Made by a program: the position numbers and the translations under genes. A DNA stretch of 64,000 bases from an uncultured Oscillospiraceae bacterium (GTDB lineage Bacteria; Bacillota; Clostridia; Oscillospirales; Acutalibacteraceae), in the NCBI GenBank assembly GCA_959601025.1, contig CAUGOD010000002.1, positions 76,877 to 140,876 on the forward strand. The letters are read 5' to 3'. A model generated the notes under the pieces. It saw only the letters and a program-made list of their open reading frames with translations, ran no database searches and was not told the DNA's origin. Shown here one piece after another: positions 8,781 through 17,623 of the stretch. Position 1 is the stretch's first letter; each line of letters begins with the position of its first letter.

Positions 8781-9882
8781 CGCAAACGCCGAGTTTTTTG
8801 AAGCCCTGAAGCTGCTGGAAAAGGAAAAGGGCATCCCTGCCGACTACCTGCTGGAGAAAATCCGCGCTGCGATTATTATCGCCGTCAAACGGGATTTCGG
8901 CGGCAAGGAAAACATCGCGGTGATCATGGACCCCGCCACGAATGAATTCGAGGTTTCCCTCCGGAAAACCGTTGTGGACGAGGTGGAGGACCCCGACGAG
9001 GAGATGACCCTCGACGAAGCCCATCGCTACAACAAAAAGGCCGTCGTCGGGGACGTCGTGGCCATCCAGCTCGAAACCAAGCAGTTTGGCCGGATTGCCG
9101 CCCAGACCGCGAAGCATGTTATCCGCCAGGGCATCCGCGAAGCGGAGCGAGGGCAGCAGATGCAGGAGTTCCAGCGCCGCAACCAGGAGCTGGTTACCGC
9201 TAACGTTACCCGTATCGACCCCAAGACCGGCGCCGCCACGGTGGAAATCGGCAAGGCCGAGGCCGTCCTGCCCCTGACCGAGCAGATCGGCGACGAGCAG
9301 CTCAAAGAGGGCGACCGCGTCAAGGTGTATGTGGTGGACGTCCGCGAGGGAGACAAGGGTCCCCGCGCCCTTATCTCCCGGACCCATCCCGGCCTGGTAA
9401 AGCGCCTGTTCGAGATGGAGGTCCCCGAAATCTTCAACGGTGTGGTGGAGATCAAGGCGGTTTCCCGCGAAGCGGGCTCCCGCACCAAGCTGGCCGTGCT
9501 CAGCCACGACGAAAACGTGGACGCGGTCGGCGCCTGCATCGGCCCGCGCGGCGCCCGGGTGGCCGGGATCGTCGACGAGCTGGGCGGCGAGAAGATCGAC
9601 ATCATTGAATACAGCGAGAATCCCGAGGAATTCATTGCCGCCGCCCTCGCTCCGGCGAAGGTGGTCAGCGTGGAGCTTGACCCCGACGGCGCGCACGCCT
9701 GCCATGTCCGGGTGCCGGACGCGCAGCTGTCCCTCGCCATCGGCAACAAGGGACAGAACGCCCGGCTCGCCGCCAAGCTGACCGGCTGGAAGATCGACAT
9801 CCGGCCGGAGAGCGGCTTCTACGGCGAAGAAATGGATGAAAAAGGCGAAGCGGCGGACGAGTCCGCTAAGGCGGAGGAATAA
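8773..9882 (+). CDS. nusA: Transcription termination/antitermination factor NusA
   Basis: 369 residues, the normal Firmicutes length. Domains in order: N-terminal RNA-polymerase-binding domain (NAEFFEALKLLEKEKGI...), S1 RNA-binding domain around residues 130-200, then two KH domains, with GPRGARV at about 260 and GNKGQNARLAAKLTGW at about 330. NusA modulates pausing and termination in the cytosol. The C-terminal tail is acidic (DEKGEAADESAKAEE) and lacks the extra acidic repeats of E. coli. GGAGGAG at 8757-8763, inside the rimP end, is its ribosome site. Confidence 0.95.
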   Translation: MSNANAEFFEALKLLEKEKGIPADYLLEKIRAAIIIAVKRDFGGKENIAVIMDPATNEFEVSLRKTVVDEVEDPDEEMTLDEAHRYNKKAVVGDVVAIQLETKQFGRIAAQTAKHVIRQGIREAERGQQMQEFQRRNQELVTANVTRIDPKTGAATVEIGKAEAVLPLTEQIGDEQLKEGDRVKVYVVDVREGDKGPRALISRTHPGLVKRLFEMEVPEIFNGVVEIKAVSREAGSRTKLAVLSHDENVDAVGACIGPRGARVAGIVDELGGEKIDIIEYSENPEEFIAAALAPAKVVSVELDPDGAHACHVRVPDAQLSLAIGNKGQNARLAAKLTGWKIDIRPESGFYGEEMDEKGEAADESAKAEE

Positions 9883-9963
9883 CGCTGACAGGCTGTCCCG
9901 CAAAGCGCGGTTGCTCCGCCGGGGCCTGCCGATAGAAAATACGTTATGGAAAGGATGAGAAGG

Positions 9964-10245
9964 ATGGCGCGCGCCAGAAAAGTGCCGCTGCGTATGTGCA
10001 CGGGCTGCGGAGAGATGAAGCCTAAAAAGGAACTGGTCCGGGTGGTGAAAAGCCCGGAGGGCGAGGTTTCGCTGGACCTCACCGGAAGAAAGCCGGGGCG
10101 CGGCGCGTACGTCTGTCCGAATCCCGACTGCCTGAAGGCCGCCCGAAAGGCGAGACGGCTGGAAAAAGCGTTTTCCGGACCGATTCCCGCCGAGGTGTAC
10201 GACCGCATGGAGGAGGAATTGCTGGCTAATGAAACAGAACCGTGA
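9964..10245 (+). CDS. ylxR: YlxR-family (DUF448) nucleic-acid-binding protein
   Basis: 93 residues from ATG 9964, chosen over the in-frame ATG at 9946 because GGAAAGGATGAG precedes it and it gives the usual family length. The family signature is the N-terminal MCTGCGEMKPKKELVRVV, a GRGAYVC motif and a basic surface; structures of this family show an RNA/DNA-binding fold, and RnpM (the B. subtilis member) binds RNase P RNA. It sits in the standard place between nusA and the L7Ae-like gene and overlaps the latter by 17 bases. Confidence 0.88.
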   Translation: MARARKVPLRMCTGCGEMKPKKELVRVVKSPEGEVSLDLTGRKPGRGAYVCPNPDCLKAARKARRLEKAFSGPIPAEVYDRMEEELLANETEP

Positions 10246-10681
10246 TCCGCAGGCGAGCGCCCAGGCGAGCGCTCAGGCGGGCGCCCAGTCGGGCGCTGAC
10301 CCGGCGGGCCGGGTTGCCGGGCTACTGGGAATGGCGCGCCGCGCCGGACGGCTGACGACCGGGTTCGACGCCGTCGCCGCTCTGGCGGCCGGGGGAACGG
10401 CCGCCGTGGTGCTGGCTGCCGCGGATCTGTCGGAAAAGACGGAAAAGGAGCTGCGCTTCGCCTCGCGGAACCATCCGTCGCCGTTCCTCCGTTTATCCCT
10501 GACGAAGGAAGAGCTTGGGCGCATACTGGGTCTGAAAAAGCCGGTCGGCGTGCTGGCGCTGGAAGACAGGGGATTTGCGGCGTCTCTGATAAAGCTGGCG
10601 GAGCAGGGCGCTTCCGCCGAACCGCCGTGCAGCCGTAAAGCGGCAGTAAGGACTGTGAGGAAGGATGATCGTAGTATATGA
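10229..10681 (+). CDS. ylxQ: L7Ae/L30e-family RNA-binding protein YlxQ
   Basis: 150 residues. After a repetitive Ala/Gln/Ser/Gly N-terminus (residues 8-24), the L7Ae-like core begins at GLLGMARRAGRLTTGFDAV, then AVVLAAADLSEKTEKELRF and LGRILGLKKPVGVLAL. Family members bind kink-turn RNA. It is longer at both ends than the about 100-residue B. subtilis protein: the N-terminal repeat and about 20 C-terminal residues have no counterpart I know. Its stop codon TGA overlaps the infB start. Confidence 0.82.
   Translation: MKQNRDPQASAQASAQAGAQSGADPAGRVAGLLGMARRAGRLTTGFDAVAALAAGGTAAVVLAAADLSEKTEKELRFASRNHPSPFLRLSLTKEELGRILGLKKPVGVLALEDRGFAASLIKLAEQGASAEPPCSRKAAVRTVRKDDRSI
10253..10300 (+). repeat. 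Four 12-bp tandem units inside ylxQ
   Basis: Units GCGAGCGCCCAG, GCGAGCGCTCAG, GCGGGCGCCCAG and TCGGGCGCTGAC encode four Ala/Ser-(Ser/Gly)-Ala-Gln/Asp blocks at the N-terminus of the protein. This is in-frame slippage-type expansion. Confidence 0.75.
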
Positions 10682-13134
10682 TGATTAAATACCGCGTGAG
10701 CGAGGTTGCCAAGGATTTCGGAAAGACCACCAAGGAGGTCGTCGGCATTCTGGCCGAGTTTGACGACACCCCGAAGAAAAGCATGACCGCGCTGGAGGAA
10801 AACGAACTGGACCTGGTGTTTGAGCGTTTTACCCAGGATAACCAGGTCGAGAGCTTCGACGAGTATTTCGCCGCGGGGGAAAAAGCCCGGGAAGAGGAAG
10901 AGAAGAAAAAAAGAGAGGCGGAGGCCGCCGCCGCGGAAAAAGCGGCCGCCAAAGCAGCGGAAAAGGCCGCCGCGCAGCCTGCCGCTCCGGCAGTGGGAGG
11001 AAAGGGAGCTCCGGCGAAGGGGGGCGTTCCGGCGAAGGGAAGTGCCCTCGCGAAGGGAAGCGCCCTCGCGAAGGGAAGCGCTCCCGCGAAAGGGAACGCT
11101 CCGGCCGGCGGCCAGCCCCGTCCGAAACAGCCGGGCCAGCCGCCGCGTAAAGCGCCGGCGGAGCGGCGGATGGTTGACACCCGCACTCCCCAGGCCAACG
11201 TGGGGAACAAATACGATGAAAAGTTCGACGTGCTTGCCCAGACCTCCAGCCGTGTGCGGGGGGATGGCGGCGCGGTGAAGAAGCAGAAGCTCAACCAGCG
11301 CTCCCAGCAGTACCGCAAGCCGCATGGCCGCCGCGAGACCGAGGCGGAGCGGCTGCGCCGTATCGCGGCGGAGCGGAAGAGCAAGCCGATCACCATTACG
11401 GTGGGCGAAACCATCACGGTGGGCGAGCTGGCGTCCCGCCTGAAGGCGACCGCCGCCGAGGTCATCAAAAAGCTGATGGGCATGGGCGTGATGGCGACCG
11501 TCAACCAGGAAGTGGACTTCGACACCGCCTTCCTGGTCGGCGAGGAATTCCACGCCAAGGTGGAGCGGGAGATCGTGGTCACCATCGAGGAACGGATTAT
11601 CGACGACAGCGAGGATACCGATGAGAACCTGAAGCCCCGCGATCCGGTCGTGGTGGTTATGGGCCATGTCGACCACGGCAAGACCTCTATCCTCGACGCG
11701 ATCCGTCGCACCCAGGTGACGGCGGGCGAGGCCGGCGGCATCACCCAGCATATCGGCGCCTACCGCGTGGACGTCGACGGGCAGTCCATCACCTTCCTCG
11801 ACACCCCCGGCCACGCCGCGTTTACCTCCATGCGGGCCCGCGGCGCGCAGGTGACCGACATTGCGATCCTGGTCGTGGCGGCGGACGACGGCATCATGCC
11901 TCAGACGGTGGAGGCGATCAACCACGCCAAGGCCGCGGGCGTGTCCATCATCGTGGCTATCAATAAAATGGATAAGCCGGAGGCCAATCCCGACCGGGTG
12001 ATGCAACAGCTCACCGAATACGAGCTGGTGCCCGAAGAGTGGGGCGGCGACGTGATCTGCGTGCCGGTTTCCGCCCATACGGGAATGGGGCTTGACAAGC
12101 TGCTGGAAACGGTGCTGCTGGTCGCCGAAATGAAGGAACTGAAGGCCAATCCCGACCGCGCCGCCAAGGGTACGGTCATCGAAGCCCGCCTGGACAAGGG
12201 CCGCGGCCCGATCGCGACCGTTCTGGTGCAGAACGGCACCCTGCATACCGGCGACATACTGGTGGCCGGTATGGCCGTCGGCCGCGTCCGCGCGATGGCG
12301 GATGAAAACGGCAAAAAGGTGGAGGAAGCCGGTCCCTCCGTTCCGGTGGAGATCATGGGCTTGGACGAGGTCCCCGCTTCCGGCGACGTGTTCAACGCGG
12401 TTTCGGACGAACGGCTGGCCCGCGAGCTGGTCGAGCAGCGCAAGACCGCGGCGAAGGAGGAGCAGTTTAACCAGTACCAGAAGGTTACGCTGGATAACCT
12501 CTTCGACCAAATGCAGCAGGGCGAGATGAAGGAACTGAACATCATCGTCAAGGCCGACGTACAGGGCTCGGTCGAGGCGGTGCGCCAGTCCCTGGAAAAG
12601 CTGTCCAACGAGGAAGTCCGCGTCCGGGTCATCCACGGCGCGGTGGGCGCGGTCAGCGAGAGCGACGTGATGCTTGCCGACGCGTCCAACGCGATTATCG
12701 TCGGCTTCAACGTACGGCCGGAGCCGCTCGCCCAGGCGGCCGCCGAGACTAAAAATGTGGAAATGCGGCTGTACCGTATCATTTATGACTGCATTGAGGA
12801 GATCGAGTCCGCGATGAAGGGTATGCTCGCCCCCAAGACCCGCGAGGTCATGCACGGCCGGGTAGAGGTTCGTCAGGTGTACCGTATCACCGGCGTCGGC
12901 GCGGTGGCCGGCTGCTATGTGGTGGACGGCAAAATCCTGCGCGGCGACCTGATTCGGGTGGTACGGGACGGCATTATCGTCGCCGACGACAAGATGTCCT
13001 CTCTCAAGCGCTTCAAGGACGACGTTAAGGAAGTCGCCCAGGGCTACGAATGCGGTATCGGGCTGGAGAAATACAACGATATCCGCGAGGGCGATATTTA
13101 CGAGGCGTATATCATCGAGGAATACCGCGACTGA
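10678..13134 (+). CDS. infB: Translation initiation factor IF-2
   Basis: 818 residues. IF-2 is the GTPase that brings fMet-tRNA to the 30S subunit and promotes subunit joining. Order of parts: N-terminal IF2N-like helix (MIKYRVSEVAKDFGKTTKEV), a lysine/alanine-rich linker with repeats (about residues 60-160), a second IF2N motif, then the G domain with G1 GHVDHGKT at about residues 329-336, DTPGHAAF (G3) and NKMDKPE (G4), followed by domains II, III and the fMet-tRNA-binding C2 domain. The start has two adjacent ATGs at 10678 and 10681; AGGAAGG lies upstream. Confidence 0.97.
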   Translation: MMIKYRVSEVAKDFGKTTKEVVGILAEFDDTPKKSMTALEENELDLVFERFTQDNQVESFDEYFAAGEKAREEEEKKKREAEAAAAEKAAAKAAEKAAAQPAAPAVGGKGAPAKGGVPAKGSALAKGSALAKGSAPAKGNAPAGGQPRPKQPGQPPRKAPAERRMVDTRTPQANVGNKYDEKFDVLAQTSSRVRGDGGAVKKQKLNQRSQQYRKPHGRRETEAERLRRIAAERKSKPITITVGETITVGELASRLKATAAEVIKKLMGMGVMATVNQEVDFDTAFLVGEEFHAKVEREIVVTIEERIIDDSEDTDENLKPRDPVVVVMGHVDHGKTSILDAIRRTQVTAGEAGGITQHIGAYRVDVDGQSITFLDTPGHAAFTSMRARGAQVTDIAILVVAADDGIMPQTVEAINHAKAAGVSIIVAINKMDKPEANPDRVMQQLTEYELVPEEWGGDVICVPVSAHTGMGLDKLLETVLLVAEMKELKANPDRAAKGTVIEARLDKGRGPIATVLVQNGTLHTGDILVAGMAVGRVRAMADENGKKVEEAGPSVPVEIMGLDEVPASGDVFNAVSDERLARELVEQRKTAAKEEQFNQYQKVTLDNLFDQMQQGEMKELNIIVKADVQGSVEAVRQSLEKLSNEEVRVRVIHGAVGAVSESDVMLADASNAIIVGFNVRPEPLAQAAAETKNVEMRLYRIIYDCIEEIESAMKGMLAPKTREVMHGRVEVRQVYRITGVGAVAGCYVVDGKILRGDLIRVVRDGIIVADDKMSSLKRFKDDVKEVAQGYECGIGLEKYNDIREGDIYEAYIIEEYRD
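11014..11103 (+). repeat. Five 18-bp tandem units in the IF-2 linker
   Basis: Five consecutive 18-base units starting GCGAAGG or GCGAAAGG encode AKGGVP, AKGSAL, AKGSAL, AKGSAP and AKGNAP. Units 2 and 3 differ by one base. The array expands the flexible linker before the GTPase core and is likely variable between strains. Confidence 0.85.
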
Positions 13135-13214
13135 CGGGCAAAGCCGCCGGGTTTTCGGAGCCTTTCCGATAAACCGGCCCCGTTCGGCGCATACTATTCC
13201 GGTCGGAAACACAG

Positions 13215-13264
13215 AGAGGGCTTTCCGTGACGTCCGTGAAAGGAAGGGGAACGGAAGGCCCTCT
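13215..13264 (+). promoter_or_regulatory. Long hairpin in the infB-rbfA gap
   Basis: Arms 13215-13228 and 13251-13264 (AGAGGGCTTTCCGT / ACGGAAGGCCCTCT, one T-G pair) enclose a 22-base loop in a 208-base untranslated gap. There is no clear T-run, so it may protect or punctuate mRNA rather than terminate. Nothing else is recognisable in the gap. Confidence 0.4.
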
Positions 13265-13342
13265 TCCGCAGACGGCATCCGCCGGACGGGCCTTTTCCTC
13301 CGGCCGGAACCGTCGGGGAAAAGAAGGGAGTGAGGAAAAGCA

Positions 13343-13777
13343 ATGGCCAGTTATCGAATGGACCGCACCAGTGAGGACATTCTGCGGGAGCTGACCGCCA
13401 TCCTCCGCACGGTCAAGGACCCGCGGGTGACCGCGGCGATGCTCAGCATCGTGCGGGTGGAGGTCACGAACGACATGTCCTACGCCAAGGTATATGTCAG
13501 CGCGATGGAGGGGATGGAGGCCGCGAAGGCCGCAGTCAAGGGCCTTATCAGCGCGCAGGGGTATATCCGCCATGCGCTGGGAGCGGCGCTTCATCTGCGG
13601 CATGTGCCGGAGCTGCGCTTCGTTCCGGACGACTCCATCGCCTACAGCGCGGATATCGCCCGCCGGCTGAATGCCCTGAAGGGCGCACACGGCGGCCTGG
13701 ATGGAGAAGAGACCGAGGCGGTTAAGGCGGGCGAAGCGGAGGAACGCGGCGGAGAAGGCGGCAAAGGCGAAAAATGA
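13343..13777 (+). CDS. rbfA: 30S ribosome-binding factor A
   Basis: 144 residues; the core is the usual about 115 residues. RbfA binds the 30S subunit near 16S helix 1 during maturation and is needed for growth in the cold. Family pattern: SYRMDRTSEDILRELTAILR at the N-terminus, VKDPRV, ISIVRVEVTNDMSYAKVYVS-like strand (here MLSIVRVEVTNDMSYAKVYV), and LRHVPELRFVPDDSIAYSADI. The last about 30 residues are a Glu/Gly/Lys-rich extension outside the KH-like fold. It sits between infB and the DHH phosphoesterase gene, the normal order. Confidence 0.93.
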   Translation: MASYRMDRTSEDILRELTAILRTVKDPRVTAAMLSIVRVEVTNDMSYAKVYVSAMEGMEAAKAAVKGLISAQGYIRHALGAALHLRHVPELRFVPDDSIAYSADIARRLNALKGAHGGLDGEETEAVKAGEAEERGGEGGKGEK

Positions 13778-13795
13778 GAAAGGAGGGGTCTGTGC

Positions 13796-14758
13796 ATGAG
13801 TAAGCCGGTTTCGGTTGCGGAAGCGGCGCAGCGGCTGCGGGAAGCGGACAATATCTTGATTTTAACCCATCAGTATCCGGACGGGGATACGCTGGGCTCG
13901 GGCTTTGCGCTCTGCCGCGCGCTGCAGACGCTCGGCAAGGCCGTCCGGGTGGAATGCGCCGACGATATCCCGGAAAAATACGCGTATTTGTATGAGGGGC
14001 TGGACTGTCCGGTTTTTGAACCGTCCCTTATCTGCGCGGTGGACGTGGCGGACCCCAAGCTGCTCGGGGAGCTGCAGGAGAAATATGCCGGGCGGATCGC
14101 GCTGTGCATCGACCATCACGGCTCCAATACCGAATACGCGGACGAGCTGCTCCTCCGTTCCGACTACGCCGCCGCGGCGATGCTGGTGCGCGAGGTGATC
14201 GCGGCGCTCGGAGTGGAAACGGACCGGGCAATGGCGGAATGCCTGTATACCGGCATCGCCACCGACACCGGCTGCTTCAAATATTCCAACACCACCGCCT
14301 ACACCCTGCGGATGGCGGCGGAGCTGCTGGACTGCGGCGTGAACAACGAAATGATCAACCGCACCATGTTCGACGTCAAGACTCGCGCCCGGGTGGAGCT
14401 GGAGCGGCTGGCGCTGGACAGCATGCGCTTTTTCCTCCGCGACCGCTGCGCGGTGATGCTGATTACCAACGCAATGATCGCGGAAAGCGGCGCGAAGGAA
14501 AACGATATGGAGGGGCTGGCCCCCATCCCCCGGCAGATCGAAGGGGTATGGGTGGGCGTTACCCTGCGGGAGAAGAAGGACGGCTCCTATAAAGTGAGCG
14601 TACGGACCGGCAACCACGCCGACGCGTCCGCCATCTGCTGCAAGCTGGGCGGAGGCGGCCATCTGCGGGCTGCCGGCTGTACGGTCGCCGGCCCCGTCGA
14701 GCGGGCGGTACAGACGGTGGTGGACGTGGTGAGGGATACCATCGGGGACCATTGCTGA
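13796..14758 (+). CDS. nrnA: DHH/DHHA1 phosphoesterase (NrnA-type oligoribonuclease / pAp phosphatase)
   Basis: 320 residues with the DHH motifs: THQYPDGDTLGSG near residue 22, a VDVADP aspartate, IDHHGSN near 103, and a later TGIATDTGCFKYSNT; the DHHA1 domain ends with KLGGGGHLRAAG. NrnA degrades short RNA and dephosphorylates 3'-phosphoadenosine 5'-phosphate using divalent metal. AAAGGAGGGG precedes the start. Position after rbfA and before truB is standard for Firmicutes. Confidence 0.9.
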   Translation: MSKPVSVAEAAQRLREADNILILTHQYPDGDTLGSGFALCRALQTLGKAVRVECADDIPEKYAYLYEGLDCPVFEPSLICAVDVADPKLLGELQEKYAGRIALCIDHHGSNTEYADELLLRSDYAAAAMLVREVIAALGVETDRAMAECLYTGIATDTGCFKYSNTTAYTLRMAAELLDCGVNNEMINRTMFDVKTRARVELERLALDSMRFFLRDRCAVMLITNAMIAESGAKENDMEGLAPIPRQIEGVWVGVTLREKKDGSYKVSVRTGNHADASAICCKLGGGGHLRAAGCTVAGPVERAVQTVVDVVRDTIGDHC

Positions 14759-14813
14759 GGAGAACCGCCCGGATACATAGCGGAGAAATCCCCGGAAAGG
14801 AAGTCGATGGAAT

Positions 14814-15692
14814 ATGGACGGCATCCTTTGTCTGGATAAGCCGGCAGAGATGACCTCCTTCGCCTGCTGCGCGGTATTCCGCCGGCTGCTGGGCACGAAA
14901 AAGATCGGCCATGCCGGCACCCTCGACCCGATGGCGACCGGCGTCCTTCCCCTGCTGGCGGGAAAGGCCACCCGCGCGCTGGAGCTGCTGCCCGACCATA
15001 ATAAACGCTACACCGCCTCCCTGCGGTTTGGGCTGGTCAGCGACACGCAGGATATCTGGGGAAAAGCGGCCGAAACCGGGAAAGCGCCGCCCTCCCGCGC
15101 GGAGTTGGAGGCCGCCCTGCCCGCCTTTCGGGGAGAAATCCGTCAGGTACCGCCGATGATGTCCGCCCTGAAGAGGCACGGCGTGCGGCTGTACGACCTC
15201 GCCCGGCAGGGGATTGAGGTGGAGAGGGAAGCCCGGCCGGTCACCATCCACACCCTGACGCTGCTGGATTACGATGAGACGGCGGGAGTGGGGACGCTGG
15301 ACTGCGCCTGCTCCAAAGGGACGTATATCCGCGCTCTGTGCGCCGACCTGGGCGAGCGGCTGGGCTGCGGGGCGGTGATGACGGGCCTGCGCCGCACCGG
15401 TGCAGCCGGATACGCGCTGGCGGACTGTGTGACGCTGGACGAGGCCCGGCGGCTGGCGGAGGAGGGCGGGCTTGCCGCCCGGCTCCTGCCGGTGGAAAGC
15501 GCCTTTATGGGCTGCGGGGCGGTGACGGTCACCGCTCCGCAGGCCGCACGCTTCCAGAACGGCGGCGCGCTTTCGCTCGACCGGCTGCCGTCGGCGGTGA
15601 ACGGCCTGACCCGCGTCCATGCCCCGGACGGAACGTTCCTGGGCCTGGGCCGTCCGGCCGACGGAGAACTGAAAATCGCCCGGCTTTTTTGA
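14814..15692 (+). CDS. truB: tRNA pseudouridine-55 synthase
   Basis: 292 residues. TruB converts uridine 55 of the T-loop to pseudouridine in nearly all tRNAs. Motifs: DGILCLDKPAEMTSF at the N-terminus, KIGHAGTLDPMATGVLPL containing the catalytic aspartate (about residue 42), KRYTASLRFG, PPMMSALKRHGVRLYDLARQG, and CSKGTYIRALCADLG. The C-terminal region beyond about 230 is a reduced PUA-like extension. The spacing to nrnA is 55 bases and a GGAAG site precedes the start. Confidence 0.95.
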   Translation: MDGILCLDKPAEMTSFACCAVFRRLLGTKKIGHAGTLDPMATGVLPLLAGKATRALELLPDHNKRYTASLRFGLVSDTQDIWGKAAETGKAPPSRAELEAALPAFRGEIRQVPPMMSALKRHGVRLYDLARQGIEVEREARPVTIHTLTLLDYDETAGVGTLDCACSKGTYIRALCADLGERLGCGAVMTGLRRTGAAGYALADCVTLDEARRLAEEGGLAARLLPVESAFMGCGAVTVTAPQAARFQNGGALSLDRLPSAVNGLTRVHAPDGTFLGLGRPADGELKIARLF

Positions 15693-15844
15693 TAAATAGA
15701 TGAACTGAAAGTTGATTTTTCTATAGTATTACATTTTGTATATTCGGTTTCCGTGCTCTGTTGGCTTCGGAGGGGAAACGGCGGAGCTGGAAAGAATCCA
15801 AAAGGGCCGGAAAGAGCCAGGAAGCGGGGAAAGGAAGAGCCTGC

Positions 15845-17509
15845 ATGCTGAAAACCATCATCTGGGACGGAAAAACGCCGATGCCGGAGGACATCCCCCG
15901 GCCGGGACAGACGGATGAAAACATCGCCGGTCCGAAATTCCGGGCGGTTGCGCTCGGGATTTTCGACGGGGTTCATCTCGGCCACCGGGCGGTGATTTCC
16001 CGCGCCACGGGGATGGAGCTGCCGGATGGGACCCGCGCCACGGCGGCGGTGTTCACTTTTGTCCAGCCTCCCTGGGCGCTGCCCAAGGACAGCGGCTGCG
16101 AGCTGATTACCGACGGCCAGAAGGCAGCCGTGCTGGAAAGCCTGGGTGTGGAAGAACTGATTCAGGCCGATTTTGAAACGGTGCGGAACCTGTCTCCGCA
16201 GGCGTTTGTGGAAGACTTCCTTCACGCCGTCCTGCACGCCCGGCGGGTCTGCTGCGGCTTCAACTACCATTTCGGCAAGGGCGGAGCGGGGGGCGCCGCC
16301 GCGCTGCGGGCGCTCTGTGAGCCGCTCGGGATCGAGGTGGAGGTCGTCCCGCCCGTATTGGTGGACGGGGAGCCGGTCAGCGCCAGCCGCATCCGCCGCG
16401 CCATCGAGGCCGGGGAAGTGGAGGAAGCCGCCCGCCTGCTGGGACGGCCCTTTACGCTGGATTTCCCGGTGGTCGGCGGGCAGAAGCTGGGGAGGCTGCT
16501 CGGCACACCCACCATCAACCAGCCCCTGCCGCCGCATTTTGTCCGCCCCCGCTTTGGGGTATACGCCGTCAGCGTGGAGGCGGACGGACGGGTCAGCCAT
16601 GGCGTGACCAACATTGGGGTGCGGCCCACCGTCGGTTCGGAGGGGCCGCTGGCGGAAACCTGGATTGCCGATTTTCAAGGCGATCTCTACGGCCGGAACG
16701 TGCCGGTCACGCTGGTGAAATTCCTCCGCTCCGAGCAGAAGTTTGACTCGGTGGAAGCGCTGCAAAGACAGATTCTGCTGGACGGGAAGGCGGCCCGTCG
16801 GGCCGTCCTGGGGGATGAGGGGGCCAGGGACGGCGGAATCCGTGCGGTGCTTTTCGATTTTGACGATACCCTGCAGGATCGGGCCGCCGCCTTTTTGCAG
16901 TACTGCGACTTCTTTTTTGACAAATATTTTCCCAATCTGCCGTCCGCGGAACGGGAACGCCGCTCGCAGGAGATGCTTCGCCGGAACAACCGCGGATATG
17001 TGAATTATATTGATTACTTCCTATCTCTTTTTGAGGATTGGGAATGGAAGGACGCGCCGCCGGTTGGGGATATTTACCGGGAATTCCAGTTCCGTTTCTC
17101 CGATTATGTTTCCCTTCTTCCGGATGCGGAGCCGGTTCTGCGGGAACTGCGGCGACGGGGATTCCGGGTGGGGATCATTACCAACGGCCCCTCCCTGCTC
17201 CAAAACCGGAAGCTGGACGTCAGCGGGCTGCGGCCGCTGCTGGATATCGCTGTGGTTTCGGGGGACGAGACGGCGCCCGGCGGGCGCTGTGTGCATAAGC
17301 CCGATCCGGAAATATTCCGGCGAGCCGCGGCCCGGCTGGGGGTGGCCTGCGCTGCCTGCCTGTATGTGGGGGATCATCCGGTCAACGATGTCGAGGGTTC
17401 GCGCGCGGCGGGGATGCATCCGGTATATATTAACGCCTTTGGGGCGGACGACCATCCGGAAAACGTGCCGGAGATCACCAGCCTGACCGAGCTGCTGGAG
17501 CTGGTGTGA
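15845..17509 (+). CDS. ribF: RibF (riboflavin kinase/FAD synthetase) fused to a HAD-family phosphatase
   Basis: 554 residues from ATG 15845 (AAAGGAAGAG upstream). Residues 1-about 320 are RibF: nucleotidyltransferase motif GIFDGVHLGH at 38-47, SASRIRRAIEAGEVEEAARLLGRPF, then the flavokinase core GTPTINQPLPPHFVRPRFGVYA; this half makes FMN and then FAD from riboflavin. Without a stop, a second domain starts near 335: HAD motif I DFDDT at 338-342, motif II IITNGPS, motif III lysine in VHKPDPEIF, motif IV YVGDHPVNDVEGSRAAG. That is a complete HAD-IA phosphatase with a helical cap. Its substrate is unknown; flavin or a riboflavin-pathway phosphate is plausible from the fusion alone. An AT-rich stretch at 15693-15760 may hold its own promoter. 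Confidence 0.9.
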   Translation: MLKTIIWDGKTPMPEDIPRPGQTDENIAGPKFRAVALGIFDGVHLGHRAVISRATGMELPDGTRATAAVFTFVQPPWALPKDSGCELITDGQKAAVLESLGVEELIQADFETVRNLSPQAFVEDFLHAVLHARRVCCGFNYHFGKGGAGGAAALRALCEPLGIEVEVVPPVLVDGEPVSASRIRRAIEAGEVEEAARLLGRPFTLDFPVVGGQKLGRLLGTPTINQPLPPHFVRPRFGVYAVSVEADGRVSHGVTNIGVRPTVGSEGPLAETWIADFQGDLYGRNVPVTLVKFLRSEQKFDSVEALQRQILLDGKAARRAVLGDEGARDGGIRAVLFDFDDTLQDRAAAFLQYCDFFFDKYFPNLPSAERERRSQEMLRRNNRGYVNYIDYFLSLFEDWEWKDAPPVGDIYREFQFRFSDYVSLLPDAEPVLRELRRRGFRVGIITNGPSLLQNRKLDVSGLRPLLDIAVVSGDETAPGGRCVHKPDPEIFRRAAARLGVACAACLYVGDHPVNDVEGSRAAGMHPVYINAFGADDHPENVPEITSLTELLELV

Positions 17510-17623
17510 AAACGGCGGTGTGGAATCCCTGTTCTTTGTAATCCCGCCGCCGCATACGATAGGAACGGATTCCGGTTAAGACGAAGGCGGCGAACAGCGG
17601 CAGGATCGCATTACGACAGGCGG

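Noticed and set aside
10273..13278. Very long minus-strand open frame opposite infB (about 1000 codons)
   Set aside because: GC-rich codon bias makes long antisense frames; its translation has no domain and is opposite a certain gene.
15693..15844. FMN riboswitch before ribF
   Set aside because: I looked for the conserved FMN riboswitch segments and did not find them; the gap is short and AT-rich.
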